DNA from: Bacillus sp. HMF5848
GTDB taxonomy: Bacteria > Bacillota > Bacilli > Bacillales > HMF5848
Direction of reading: 5' to 3'
Length of the DNA stretch: 64,000 nt
NCBI RefSeq assembly: GCF_003944835.1
Contig: NZ_RWIV01000001.1
Coordinates: 1,713,501-1,777,500, forward strand
Position 1 is the stretch's first letter. Each line of letters begins with the position of its first letter. The position numbers and the translations under genes are program-made. A model generated the notes under the pieces. That model was not told the DNA's origin. It ran no database searches and worked only from the letters and a program-made list of their open reading frames with translations. This document shows positions 17,562-26,087 of the stretch, piece after piece.

Positions 17562-17977
17562 CCCAAAACTTACGTTTTGGGGCATTTTGTATGTAGAACT
17601 TTAAAGTAAAGATAAAAGTGTATTCTAATAGTGTTGTGATTTCGCTCCATTGCGCGCGCATTCGGCGGGGTGGCCGTGATCCTTCTCGCCTTTATACTGC
17701 ACTCTGTCAATATTCCTGCAGGACGTTGATTAGGCTTCTTCGGGCTTACACCGCACGAAGAAAATGCCATAGCATTTTCGAGGAGTCGCGCGCATTCCGC
17801 TACAATCAGCAATGTACGAAACATTGTATATTCAGATGATTAAAAATAAACATAAAAAAATAAGAAGCACGTCTTTCTTAATATAATGTAGTTACCACAC
17901 ACATTACCGAAAGTACGAACTTCTTATGGATTAAGATATAACATAAATAAACTGGTGCTACCACTCTACTTATGTCA
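17562..17977 (+). mobile_element. Truncated copy of an IS1182-type element (end, leader and start codon only)
   Basis: The stretch is co-linear with the left part of the element at 35231-36289. It starts with the hairpin end GTGTCCCAAAAC / GTTTTGGGGC (17562-17590), includes the palindromic repeat at 17634-17810 and the hairpin at 17862-17925, and then runs into ATGGATTAA and GTGCTACCA. The similarity then jumps to TATGTCA, so nearly all the transposase is deleted. The TGATATAAT promoter of the larger copy reads TAATATAAT here. I could not identify a right end. Confidence 0.6.
17634..17810 (+). repeat. Palindromic intergenic repeat, family A (inside IS-like copy)
   Basis: It begins GTTGTGATTTCGCTCCATTG and ends in CGCATTCCGCTACAATCAGC, which are imperfect inverted ends. 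The interior shares GACGTTGATTAGGCTTCTTC with the copy at 36038-36224. It is more GC-rich than the flanks and has no credible gene. Confidence 0.7.
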
Positions 17978-18099
17978 TTTTATATAAGTTAACGTCAGTT
18001 TATGAATAATAGTGACACTATTTTGCGAACGATTGTCCCGACACACGCCTTAAATCGTTGATACAATATGGATACATTAATGAGGCTGGAGGAAAAGTT

Positions 18100-18735
18100 A
18101 TGAAAAAAACATCAATTATTACAATGATTATTCTGATATTTTTATTGTTATCAATAGGACAAGCGTTGGCGAATAATACCATTTCAAATGATGACGTTTT
18201 TAATTTTCTACAAGAGGCATCTGCAGCTCAACTTACTTTGGCAACAGATTTTCACAGCTTAGATGATGTTAATGCTACCTTATCTAGTTACTTTACTGAA
18301 GAGTATATCACTGAATTTACAGCTGATCATGTTTATGAAGAAGATGAAGGTTACATCGTGTATGGGACAGATGTATCTGCTACATTTATCCCGTTTTTTT
18401 CTTATGATGACAGGACAAAAGTGCAATGGAACGAAAGTCAAAGTGAAATATATGTATACGAGTGGTTTACTTATGAAGATGATAGTCCGTATTGGTTTGA
18501 AGACCAATTTACTGTTACAGTTATACAGCTCTCTAAAACAGGCTGGCTTATTTCTAATCAATTCTCAACAAAAAGTGACCCACTATTATTAGAAAAAAAT
18601 GAAATGAGAACTGTAATAGTGGATCAAACTTCACAACAAACAGATATACATATTACAGAAGTAAAGAGACATGCTCAAGCTACAATCGACTCCATTAGTA
18701 TAGCATTAGCAGGATTTTCAATAGAAAAAAAGTAA
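18100..18735 (+). CDS. Secreted protein of unknown function (211 aa)
   Basis: ATG 18100 follows GGAGGAAA; an earlier in-frame start has no ribosome binding site. The product starts with MKKTSIITMIILIFLLLS and a likely signal-peptidase site after ALA (near residue 24). It is then an acidic, soluble-looking domain with several YEDD-type stretches. No cysteine follows the hydrophobic segment, so it is secreted rather than a lipoprotein. Bacilli have comparable secreted proteins near ykuI, but I cannot assign a family with confidence. The gene is flanked on both sides by repeat-rich DNA. Confidence 0.65.
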   Translation: MKKTSIITMIILIFLLLSIGQALANNTISNDDVFNFLQEASAAQLTLATDFHSLDDVNATLSSYFTEEYITEFTADHVYEEDEGYIVYGTDVSATFIPFFSYDDRTKVQWNESQSEIYVYEWFTYEDDSPYWFEDQFTVTVIQLSKTGWLISNQFSTKSDPLLLEKNEMRTVIVDQTSQQTDIHITEVKRHAQATIDSISIALAGFSIEKK

Positions 18736-18761
18736 ATATCGTATTGTTTTATTTATCTCTC

Positions 18762-19069
18762 GCTCTGTTAGACTTCGGTGTTGATTTTCGCTCCATTGCA
18801 CTCGCTTTCCGCGGGGTGGCCGTGAGCCTCCGACGCACAGTACATCCGGCTAGTGCCGACAATGCGCCAGGACGGCGCGTTGTTGTCGGCCTCAGGCTTT
18901 GCCTTACGGGGTCTCTCACGACTGCCACTATTTCTCGCTAAGGCTCGCACGATACAGGTCAGAAAGACGTTGCCACAGGATGTGGCGCTCTTAGTCTTTC
19001 GTCTTCTAGCGTGCATTCCGCTGCAATCAAAATTAAACAAAAAATCAACATTCACCTTTAACACAGCCT
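18762..19069 (+). repeat. Palindromic intergenic repeat, family A, with longer inverted termini
   Basis: Arms of 27 bases at 18762-18788 and 19041-19067 match at 20 positions as inverted repeats and end in GTTGATTTT. Inside are TCGCTCCATTGCACTCGC on the left and GCGTGCATTCCGCTGCAATC on the right, related to the repeats at 17634 and 36038. The GC-rich interior includes CCACAGGATGTGG. Frames across it look like artefacts of its composition. The terminal inverted repeats make it MITE-like. Confidence 0.65.
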
Positions 19070-19198
19070 AATCTTTAAAGAAGCTAACACCATCAATAAG
19101 AAAATAGAATAACAGATCCTTCTAAATGGTACGATTTTTGCGATGGAAAGCGTTTTTGATAATATGGTTTAATGAACAAGTTGTTTTGCAATAATAAT

Positions 19199-20164
19199 TT
19201 ATGCTTGCATTTCTTTTTTCTTTAGATAATCAATTAACCCCATCGCACATACTTGTAAATCTAAGGATAAAATTTCAAAGATAGGGTGTGCTTGTGGGAG
19301 TTTCCCAACCTCACTATATTCCTTTACTGTATGTAACAATTGGTTTTTGATGGCTATAATTTGATCTGAAAGTGGTTTGTCGTAGCAAGTAGCAAGAGTT
19401 GAAGTGGCAGTTTCGACAAATTTAGGGATCCAACTCTTTACTTGTGAAAAGGTCTCTTCAACATCCTCAGTCATACCAAAATGGCCGAAATAGATACGAG
19501 AAGGTTCCAAGTCAGCTAGTTTGTCGATGGAATGCATCATCACTTCAGGGTTGAATTGATTTGGTGAAGTAGATGGCAAGTATAGCCTTATATTATCTGC
19601 TTGAGTTTCGTGATAAAAAATTCCTACTGTATCTCCTGTGAAAATTCCTTTGCTTTTAGGGTCATACATGCTAAAATGATGATTCGCATGTCCTGGGGTA
19701 TCTAAGAAGATCAAATTTCTAGTTCCAATATTTAAAGTATCTTTATCATGCATGACTATGATTTGCCCCTCTTGAATTGGTATAATAGGTGAAAAGAGCT
19801 TTTCAAACTCTTTACCATATACCATCTTGGCCCCTGCTATAAGCTTGGAAGGGTCGATCAAATGTCTTGCCCCTTTTGGATGAACGATCACTTTGGCATT
19901 AGGGCAATGATCTAACAATAAGCCGCAACCACCTGCGTGATCTAAGTGAATATGTGTTACAATAATATAAGAAATATCCTCGGGATTTACATTTAGCTGC
20001 TTCAGGCCTTCTAATATGTATGGGACCGAGGGGCTAGCAGATGTCTCAATAAGTGTGATCTTATCATCTTTGATAACATAGGATCCCGTGCGGCCAACAC
20101 GCTTTAAGTCATATGCATCAATTAAGAAAATATCATCCGTTAATCTTTGCGGTGAAAGTAACAT
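19199..20164 (-). CDS. MBL-fold metallo-hydrolase
   Basis: This 321-residue protein has the metallo-beta-lactamase signature THIHLDHAGG (the HxHxDH motif) near residue 70. Later metal ligands are HANHH in DTPGHANHH, GDT in IFTGDTVG, and YFGHFG near residue 225. The family includes thioesterases, glyoxalases and lactonases; nothing in the sequence fixes the substrate. The ATG follows AAGGAGG. It is a single gene, divergent from the ykuJ cluster and bordered by a family A repeat on its 3' side. Confidence 0.85.
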   Translation of the reverse strand: MLLSPQRLTDDIFLIDAYDLKRVGRTGSYVIKDDKITLIETSASPSVPYILEGLKQLNVNPEDISYIIVTHIHLDHAGGCGLLLDHCPNAKVIVHPKGARHLIDPSKLIAGAKMVYGKEFEKLFSPIIPIQEGQIIVMHDKDTLNIGTRNLIFLDTPGHANHHFSMYDPKSKGIFTGDTVGIFYHETQADNIRLYLPSTSPNQFNPEVMMHSIDKLADLEPSRIYFGHFGMTEDVEETFSQVKSWIPKFVETATSTLATCYDKPLSDQIIAIKNQLLHTVKEYSEVGKLPQAHPIFEILSLDLQVCAMGLIDYLKKKEMQA

Positions 20165-20308
20165 GCTAAGACCTCCTTGTTTAGTATGTATGCCTTATTA
20201 TTGTATCACACGTTTTAAAGATTCAGAATTATTGTTGTTTGGATAAAAAATCCTATATAGTAGTAAACTTTTAAATGAGAGTGTGTGGAAAGGGGTTAAT
20301 TAATAAAT

Positions 20309-20548
20309 ATGTCACAGTTACTAGGTATTATTAACAGATTACAAAACATGCAAGAACAAGGTACAATCAATGGTGATGCACCACAACGTTTTTTTGAAAG
20401 GGATGGCGTTCGTATGTGCAGCGTGTCATTTCACCAACATTCAAATACGTTCCAACTTGAAATTTACAAAGATGGCGAAAAGCCAAAATCATATCAATTT
20501 GACAATATTGACATGATTGCGATAGAGATTTACGATTTATTGAACTAA
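20309..20548 (+). CDS. ykuJ: YkuJ family protein (DUF1797)
   Basis: This 79-residue protein matches B. subtilis YkuJ in length, in its start MSQLLGIINRLQNMQ, and in being the first gene of the ykuJ-ykuK-abbA-ykuL series. It is a small soluble alpha/beta protein of unknown function. AAAGGGG precedes the ATG by about 12 bases. The next gene starts 17 bases after its stop. Confidence 0.88.
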   Translation: MSQLLGIINRLQNMQEQGTINGDAPQRFFERDGVRMCSVSFHQHSNTFQLEIYKDGEKPKSYQFDNIDMIAIEIYDLLN

Positions 20549-20565
20549 TATAAGTAGGTGGAAGC

Positions 20566-20955
20566 ATGAAGGAAAATGTTGAGGAATATTTAGACCGTGG
20601 ATTACAAGGCACACCAGAATTAAGGCGTGCTGAGAGACAAGAATACTTAACCGTTTTTCGCGAGCGAATAATCCTAGCATTATCAGATAAGCAGGTTAGA
20701 AATGCCCGAATATACGAGCCTATTGTAAAGGAAATGAAGCATTACTCAAAGGCTCACCTTTATGTTGATGGAGAATTAAATTATACATACTTGTCTAAAT
20801 ATGTAAAGCTGGCCCAAGGAATGGGGGTACCAATTACAATCGTTAATGATGTATCCACTCACACTGACATTGGCCTGGTTTTAGCTGTTGATTATGCTAT
20901 AGACAAGAGTGAAATTTTAATTGATGATGAGAAATTTCAAAGGGGGCTGAAGTGA
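20566..20955 (+). CDS. YueI family protein (DUF1694)
   Basis: This 129-residue protein resembles B. subtilis YueI: a helical start (EEYLDRGLQGTPELRRAER), then FRERIILALSDKQV, a hydrophobic strand with DGELNY, and a C-terminal GVPITIVNDVSTHTDIGLVLA. The function is unknown. In B. subtilis yueI lies elsewhere, so its place between ykuJ and ykuK is a local difference. AGGTGG precedes the ATG. The next small gene begins two bases after its stop, so they are probably co-translated. Confidence 0.78.
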   Translation: MKENVEEYLDRGLQGTPELRRAERQEYLTVFRERIILALSDKQVRNARIYEPIVKEMKHYSKAHLYVDGELNYTYLSKYVKLAQGMGVPITIVNDVSTHTDIGLVLAVDYAIDKSEILIDDEKFQRGLK

Positions 20956-20957
20956 TT

Positions 20958-21110
20958 ATGACAAGAGTTTCACCAAAAGTTATATGTCCCTCCTGCGGAG
21001 ATTCAGCTTATTTAGAGCAAGTTCTTACAGCGCAATCCAATCAAAATGTTATATATACTTGCAAAGAATGTCGCTACAAACAATCCGATATACATACAAG
21101 TAAAGGCTAA
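20958..21110 (+). CDS. 50-residue zinc-ribbon protein
   Basis: The ATG at 20958 begins two bases after the YueI-like stop, behind GGGGG. The product has two CxxC knuckles, Cys10/Cys13 (CPSC) and Cys35/Cys38 (CKEC), 21 residues apart, as in a zinc ribbon. Basic residues follow the second knuckle, which would suit nucleic-acid or ribosome binding (inference). It is too short for most gene finders. I do not recognise a named family. Confidence 0.65.
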   Translation: MTRVSPKVICPSCGDSAYLEQVLTAQSNQNVIYTCKECRYKQSDIHTSKG

Positions 21111-21250
21111 AAGAGAGCTCTAATGTAAGATGATGTTTGTTCGTATCATTCTATTGCTTGCCTGTCCTGACTTTATACATAAATTTTGACACCATATTTG
21201 TATTTTTGTACATATAATGGGATAAGAATGTATAAAAAAAGGAGGACATA

Positions 21251-21772
21251 ATGAACGAGCAAGATATAGCGTTTTATAATGTTTCGGAAGGTCATATGTC
21301 GTTAGAAACGGTTGTTGCCAGAATGAAACAATTTATTAAAATGGATCCTCGCTGTCATTATGTTATTTCAGTAGGAACAGATTCTCAAGTTCACGCTACA
21401 GAAACTAGATTCATTAGTGCCCTGCATATTCATAGGGTAGGGAAAGGTGCTTGGGGCTGTTTGAAAAACTTTACAGTAACTCGTCCGATTACGAGTTTGC
21501 GTGAAAAAATAACTCTAGAAACGGCATTAAGTCAAGAGTTAGCATGCTTGTTGTCTGACGATTATTTAGAAGACATCACTGATATTTTATTACAATATGC
21601 TCATGAAGGTGCAGATTTAAGCTTTGAGGTTCATTTGGATATTGGCAATAAAGGTGCAACAAAAGATTTAATTCATGATATGACTGGACGGATTGCCGCT
21701 ATGGGATTTGCAACTAAAATTAAGCCTGATTCTTATGCTGCGACTAGTTATGCCAATCGCTATACAAAGTAA
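21251..21772 (+). CDS. ykuK: YkuK family protein (DUF458, RNase H-like)
   Basis: This 173-residue protein matches B. subtilis YkuK (172). Its core strand HYVISVGTDSQVHA and the later VHLDIGNKGATKDLI carry the conserved acidic residues of an RNase H-like fold, with GFATKIKPDSYAAT near the end. Its biochemical function is unknown. The ATG follows AGGAGG. It lies 140 bases after the zinc-ribbon gene and 60 bases before abbA, in the order seen in B. subtilis. Confidence 0.88.
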   Translation: MNEQDIAFYNVSEGHMSLETVVARMKQFIKMDPRCHYVISVGTDSQVHATETRFISALHIHRVGKGAWGCLKNFTVTRPITSLREKITLETALSQELACLLSDDYLEDITDILLQYAHEGADLSFEVHLDIGNKGATKDLIHDMTGRIAAMGFATKIKPDSYAATSYANRYTK

Positions 21773-21832
21773 GCCCTCCTTAGAATATGGCATGACACAA
21801 GCGCATAAGTTCAAATAGGAGGGGGAAACTTT

Positions 21833-22042
21833 ATGAATTCCATTAATGAAAAAGCTGTATGGTCTAGACTGACGAATGATGAACGTGAACTATTACTAGA
21901 ATGTTTGTTCAATCAAAAGGTTGCTATCGATATTGTTAGTGCAGAAATTTCTGATATGGAATGTGAAAGAAAACAATTAGACGAGCTAAAGGTAAAGCAA
22001 TTGTCATCTTTGTACTACCGACTTTGTGAAGAAGTATTTTAA
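21833..22042 (+). CDS. abbA: AbrB antirepressor AbbA
   Basis: AbbA binds the transition-state regulator AbrB and keeps it off DNA; in B. subtilis it is induced through Spo0A. The 69-residue product is all-helical, and its pattern (LTNDERELLLECLFNQKVAI, then ISDMECERKQ and LSSLYYRL) matches AbbA (65 residues). Its position between ykuK and ykuL is also the same. GGAGGGGG precedes the ATG. A terminator follows directly. Confidence 0.82.
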   Translation: MNSINEKAVWSRLTNDERELLLECLFNQKVAIDIVSAEISDMECERKQLDELKVKQLSSLYYRLCEEVF

Positions 22043-22053
22043 TCTTTATTACT

Positions 22054-22082
22054 GAACTGACCAACTTAAGGTCAGTTTTTTT
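22054..22082 (+). terminator. Terminator after abbA
   Basis: AACTGACC and GGTCAGTT form a perfect eight-base-pair stem with a seven-base loop, followed by a T tract. Confidence 0.85.
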
Positions 22083-22170
22083 GCCGTACAGAAAATGTAA
22101 ACATACGGATTCACCTTTTTTATGTTACAATTGAAACCGTAAAGTTTATGAAAAGTTAGGGGAATGCATC

Positions 22171-22617
22171 ATGTTAAGCCTTGATAGCAATCAATTTTCT
22201 CAAGCAAGAATTGAGCATCTACTAATACCTTCTGAAAAAGTTGCTCATGTGCAAATAGGTAACAACTTAAACCATGCATTATTAGTTCTGATAAAGACAG
22301 GGTATACAGCTATCCCTGTATTAGATATGAAATTTATGTTGCGTGGGCTCATAAGTACCAATATGATACTAGATTCAATACTTGGCTTAGAGCGAATCGA
22401 GTATGAAAAATTGGACGTCATGAAGGTTGAAGATGTGATGAACAAAGAAATACCAAGATTACAACTCAAAGATAAGTTACTGAAAGGGCTAGACTTAACT
22501 GTCAACCATCCTTTTATTTGTGTAGAAAATGAGCAAGGATATTTTGAGGGTATTCTAACAAGACGGGCGATTTTAAAGCAGCTGAATCGTCATTTACGCC
22601 AACTGAATAAAGATTAA
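22171..22617 (+). CDS. darB: CBS-domain c-di-AMP receptor DarB (CbpB, YkuL)
   Basis: This 148-residue protein consists of two CBS motifs and matches B. subtilis YkuL in length and position before ccpC. There, DarB binds c-di-AMP, and in its free form it activates Rel and pyruvate carboxylase. The first CBS motif contains KTGYTAIPVLD (near 46-56); the second ends in NHPFICVENEQGYFEGILTRRAIL. GTTAGGGG precedes the ATG. It was probably once adjacent to ccpC; here an MFS gene lies between them. Confidence 0.85.
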   Translation: MLSLDSNQFSQARIEHLLIPSEKVAHVQIGNNLNHALLVLIKTGYTAIPVLDMKFMLRGLISTNMILDSILGLERIEYEKLDVMKVEDVMNKEIPRLQLKDKLLKGLDLTVNHPFICVENEQGYFEGILTRRAILKQLNRHLRQLNKD

Positions 22618-22621
22618 GAAC

Positions 22622-22696
22622 AAGGCTGTTCAAAGTAAATGCAAAACCATTCTGTCTGAGGACGCGTATGGGGGGCAATTGAACGGCCTCTGTTTT
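22622..22696 (+). terminator. Possible long-loop terminator after darB
   Basis: AGGCTGTTCAA (22623-22633) and TTGAACGGCCT (22679-22689) are inverted repeats with a 45-base loop, followed by CTGTTTTATAT. Confidence 0.4.
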
Positions 22697-22760
22697 ATAT
22701 TTGAGTGTTTTTTTATACATAGTGTTTTTACATGAACAAAATAATAGGGGGAGCAATGAT

Positions 22761-24284
22761 TTGAAGAATAGCTTAAAAACAAACCGTCCTCTAGTGTTAG
22801 CCTCAGTTATTCTTGCTATGTTTTTAGCTGCAATAGAAGCAACTATTGTGTCAACGGCTATGCCAGCAATTGCAGCGGATTTAGAAGATTTTTCGCTTTA
22901 TAGTTGGGTGTTTTCTGCTTATTTATTAATGAATGCCGTTACGGTATTAATCTATGGAAAGTTGTCAGACCTATTTGGAAGAAAACCTATTATTGTATTT
23001 GGAATCATTATTTTTATGTTAGGCTCTATATTATGCGGATTTGCAACATCTATGGAAATGTTAATTGCTTTTCGTTTTTTGCAGGGAGCAGGTGCTGGTG
23101 CAGTTATGCCAATTGCATCTACTATCGTAGGTGATATATATACAAAAGAAGAACGAGCCAAAATACAAGGATATTTATCAAGCGTTTGGGGGATATCAGC
23201 TATAACTGGTCCAGCTCTTGGAGGATTAATAGTTGAATACTTAAGCTGGCATTATGTGTTTTGGATTAACATCCCTCTAGGTATACTTGCTATAATGGGC
23301 ATTGTACTATTTCTTCATGAGGATATTACAAAGAAAAAGCATATTATTGACTATCAGGGAGCTGTTTTATTACTTATTTCTATAAGTACACTTATGTTTG
23401 TTTTAGTAGAAGGTGGTGTCCATTATGAATGGACATCTTGGCAAATTATTACTCTTTCTATTGTTTGTCTTACAGCTACCGTTTTGTTTTTCTTCCAAGA
23501 GAAGCGTGCATATGAACCAATGCTTCCGTTAGACATATGGAACAATCGGTCAATTGTAATTGCTAACATAACCGCCTTAACTACAGGCGCTATGTTAATT
23601 GGGATATCGAGCTTTTTACCAGCATTTGTGCAAGGTGTAATGGAACGAACACCAATAGTGGCTGGATTTACGTTAACAACAATGTCAATAGGCTGGCCTA
23701 TCGCTGCAACCTTTGCTGGACAAATGCTTCTGAAAATTGGATATCGTAAGACGGCAGTTCTAGGCGGATTAGGTTTATTAATAGGAAGCTCAATCTTTGT
23801 TACATTAACAGCAGAAGCAGGACCTGTTATTGCCGCGGTTGGCTCCTTTTTTATTGGAGTAGGAATGGGTCTTACAACTACTGCCTTTATTGTTTCCATT
23901 CAAACAGCTGTCAGCTGGCAAAGAAGAGGTGTAGCAACCGCATCTTTTATGTTCATGAGAACAATCGGAAGTACTATTGGAGCTGCTTTGCTAGGTGGTA
24001 TTTTAAATTCTCGTTTATATCAACATATTGCATCAAGCAACGAGGTGAACTCAGCTAATTTAAACCTTGATGCAACTACTGTGTTGTTAGATGCGCAAAG
24101 AAGATCTGCTTTACCAATTGAACTAAAACAATTGCTACAAGAAGGACTATCGATTGCATTACATAATGTGTATGTTGTAGTAGGGATATTTGCACTGGTT
24201 AGTATGGTTGTAATATTTTTATTACCAAAATCTGAAGAGAGTGACAATCAATCAAATCAATTAAAGCAAACTCGAACATCCTAA
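22761..24284 (+). CDS. MFS multidrug efflux transporter, DHA2 (14-segment) family
   Basis: I choose TTG 22761, seven bases after GGGGGAG; the upstream in-frame extension would translate the leader. The 507-residue product has about fourteen hydrophobic segments. It carries the DHA2 motifs AAIEATIVSTAMPAIAADL (motif D1), GKLSDLFGRKP (motif A) and GVWGISAITGPALGG-like motif C near residue 140. These proteins are proton-coupled drug exporters; the substrate cannot be read from sequence. It separates darB from ccpC, which adjoin in B. subtilis, so it is an insertion or a relocated gene. Confidence 0.85.
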   Translation: MKNSLKTNRPLVLASVILAMFLAAIEATIVSTAMPAIAADLEDFSLYSWVFSAYLLMNAVTVLIYGKLSDLFGRKPIIVFGIIIFMLGSILCGFATSMEMLIAFRFLQGAGAGAVMPIASTIVGDIYTKEERAKIQGYLSSVWGISAITGPALGGLIVEYLSWHYVFWINIPLGILAIMGIVLFLHEDITKKKHIIDYQGAVLLLISISTLMFVLVEGGVHYEWTSWQIITLSIVCLTATVLFFFQEKRAYEPMLPLDIWNNRSIVIANITALTTGAMLIGISSFLPAFVQGVMERTPIVAGFTLTTMSIGWPIAATFAGQMLLKIGYRKTAVLGGLGLLIGSSIFVTLTAEAGPVIAAVGSFFIGVGMGLTTTAFIVSIQTAVSWQRRGVATASFMFMRTIGSTIGAALLGGILNSRLYQHIASSNEVNSANLNLDATTVLLDAQRRSALPIELKQLLQEGLSIALHNVYVVVGIFALVSMVVIFLLPKSEESDNQSNQLKQTRTS

Positions 24285-24352
24285 TTGTTACTTATAATTT
24301 TATTTAAGATATGGGAAGACTTCTGAGACAAATTTGGTAAGGTGGTGATGCG

Positions 24353-25228
24353 ATGCAATTGTCTGAAATGGAAATGCTAGTAGTGCTTGCTAATGAAATG
24401 AATATGAGAAAGGCTGCTGAACGGTTATTTGTTTCTCAGCCTGCCCTTAGTCAACGTCTTCAATCAATAGAAAAATCATGGGGATGTCAAATTTTCTTAA
24501 GATCCCAAAAAGGTTTAACACTTACACCTGCTGGTGAACGTATAGTGCTATATGCCCGAAATATGATTGAGCAAGAAGCTAAGTTAAGAGAAGAGCTTCA
24601 GTTTATTGATAAGGAGATATACGGTACTTTACGACTAGCGGTTGCAAGCATTATTGGGCAAAATTGGTTACCTAAAATATTAAAGACATATGTACAAGCA
24701 TATCCACATGCTCGTGTATCTTTGTTGACTGGATGGAGCAGTGAAATGGTGCAGAGTGTGTACGATGACACTGTGCATTTGGGTATTATTAGAGGGCAAA
24801 CGGATTGGAAAGGATTTAAGGAGCACATTTTAACTGACAAGTTGTATCTAGTCGATACTGAAATAACAAACTTTAACGACGTACTAAAGACAGAGCGTCC
24901 GTTTATTCAATTCAAGAGTGACTCGTCATATTATCAGGAAATCCAAAATTGGTGGCATCGACAGTTTCAGACAGCTCCGAAACGAACGATTGTTGTGGAT
25001 CAAATTGAAACATGTAAACAGATGACATTTCATGGTATTGGGTATGCTATATTACCATCAGTGATTCTGGACGAATCAGATATTCAAATAAATAAGATTC
25101 CATTACTAGATGAATATGGAATGCCAATGTGTAGGGATACTTGGGTTATTGGTTATGAATCAACGATGCAGCTAAAACAAGTACAAGCATTTATAGACAT
25201 AGTAAGGGCGGCTTCTACAAACGAATAA
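24353..25228 (+). CDS. ccpC: LysR-type regulator CcpC (citrate-responsive)
   Basis: CcpC represses citB and citZ and responds to citrate in Bacillus. The 291-residue product matches it closely: the winged-helix domain (1-60) has MLVVLANEMNMRKAAERLF and SQPALSQRLQSIEKSWG. The effector domain (about 90-285) keeps ASIIGQNWLPKILKTYV, LLTGWSSEMVQSVYDD and DQIETCKQMTFHGIGYAIL. GGTGGTGATG lies just before the ATG. It is transcribed in the direction of dapH, whose own promoter appears right after its stop. Confidence 0.92.
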   Translation: MQLSEMEMLVVLANEMNMRKAAERLFVSQPALSQRLQSIEKSWGCQIFLRSQKGLTLTPAGERIVLYARNMIEQEAKLREELQFIDKEIYGTLRLAVASIIGQNWLPKILKTYVQAYPHARVSLLTGWSSEMVQSVYDDTVHLGIIRGQTDWKGFKEHILTDKLYLVDTEITNFNDVLKTERPFIQFKSDSSYYQEIQNWWHRQFQTAPKRTIVVDQIETCKQMTFHGIGYAILPSVILDESDIQINKIPLLDEYGMPMCRDTWVIGYESTMQLKQVQAFIDIVRAASTNE

Positions 25229-25229
25229 C

Positions 25230-25258
25230 TTGTCACATAGACTTTCGTCTGGTACAGT
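25230..25258 (+). promoter_or_regulatory. Candidate sigma-A promoter of dapH
   Basis: TTGTCA, a 17-base spacer and TACAGT lie just after the ccpC stop, 46 bases before the dapH start codon. Confidence 0.45.
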
Positions 25259-25304
25259 AATAAATTGTAGACCATTTTGAAATGATCATGAAGGAGGAAT
25301 ACAT

Positions 25305-26027
25305 ATGAATATGATGGATGCAAATGAAATTATATCTTTTATACAAAATAGCGTTAAAAAAACACCGGTAAAGGTGTATGTAAAAGGAAATGTAACAGGG
25401 ATTAACTTTGGAGACGACGCTAAAGTTTTTACATTTGGTAGTGAGTCTGCTGTAGTATTTGGTGAGTGGAAGGACGTAAAGGTAGCACTTGACAATAACA
25501 AAGGTGCTATCGAAGACTATGTTGTTGAGAATGACCGTCGAAACTCAGCTATTCCAATGCTTGATATGAAGAATATTAAAGCACGTATTGAGCCAGGTGC
25601 CATTATTCGTGATCAAGTTGAAATTGGTGACAACGCGGTAATTATGATGGGAGCTTCCATTAATATAGGCTCTGTAATCGGCGAAGGTACTATGATTGAT
25701 ATGAATGTAGTTCTTGGTGGTCGTGCGACGGTAGGTAAGAACTGTCATATCGGTGCGGGGTCTGTTTTAGCTGGAGTAATCGAGCCGCCATCTGCAAAGC
25801 CTGTAATAGTTGAAGACGATGTTGTTATTGGCGCAAATGCTGTAATATTAGAAGGTGTGACAGTTGGTAAAGGAGCTGTTGTAGCTGCTGGCGCAATTGT
25901 TATTGAAGATGTGCCAGCTTATACTGTAGTGGCTGGTACACCAGCGCGCGTTATTAAGAAAATTGATGAGAAAACTAAGTCTAAAACGGAAATTAAAAAA
26001 GAACTCCGTCAATTAAACGAAGAGTAA
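25305..26027 (+). CDS. dapH: Tetrahydrodipicolinate N-acetyltransferase DapH
   Basis: DapH acetylates tetrahydrodipicolinate with acetyl-CoA in the acetylase branch of diaminopimelate and lysine synthesis. The 240-residue product has the usual N-terminal alpha/beta domain (1-90). A left-handed beta-helix of hexapeptide repeats follows (about 95-215, e.g. [20 protein letters not shown] and [18 protein letters not shown]). GGAGG precedes the ATG. The deacetylase gene dapL follows within about 60 bases, so two steps of the branch are encoded together. Confidence 0.95.
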   Translation: MNMMDANEIISFIQNSVKKTPVKVYVKGNVTGINFGDDAKVFTFGSESAVVFGEWKDVKVALDNNKGAIEDYVVENDRRNSAIPMLDMKNIKARIEPGAIIRDQVEIGDNAVIMMGASINIGSVIGEGTMIDMNVVLGGRATVGKNCHIGAGSVLAGVIEPPSAKPVIVEDDVVIGANAVILEGVTVGKGAVVAAGAIVIEDVPAYTVVAGTPARVIKKIDEKTKSKTEIKKELRQLNEE

Positions 26028-26033
26028 GATGTG

Positions 26034-26060
26034 AGAGCGTGGATATCCTCCGCGCTCTTG
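26034..26060 (+). promoter_or_regulatory. Stem-loop in the dapH-dapL spacer
   Basis: GAGCGTGG and CCGCGCTC form an eight-base-pair stem with one G-T pair and a seven-base loop, six bases after the dapH stop. TTGTTAT follows, so it could attenuate read-through into dapL or protect the dapH mRNA end. Confidence 0.45.
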
Positions 26061-26087
26061 TTATATAGGTGCGAAAGGAAGATACTT

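Noticed and set aside
18744-19071. Several small open frames on both strands
   Set aside because: They lie wholly inside the GC-rich palindromic repeat, have no ribosome binding sites and reflect its composition.
23423-23899. 158-codon frame antisense to the MFS exporter
   Set aside because: It is the complement of hydrophobic codons in the exporter gene, low in sequence complexity and without an RBS.
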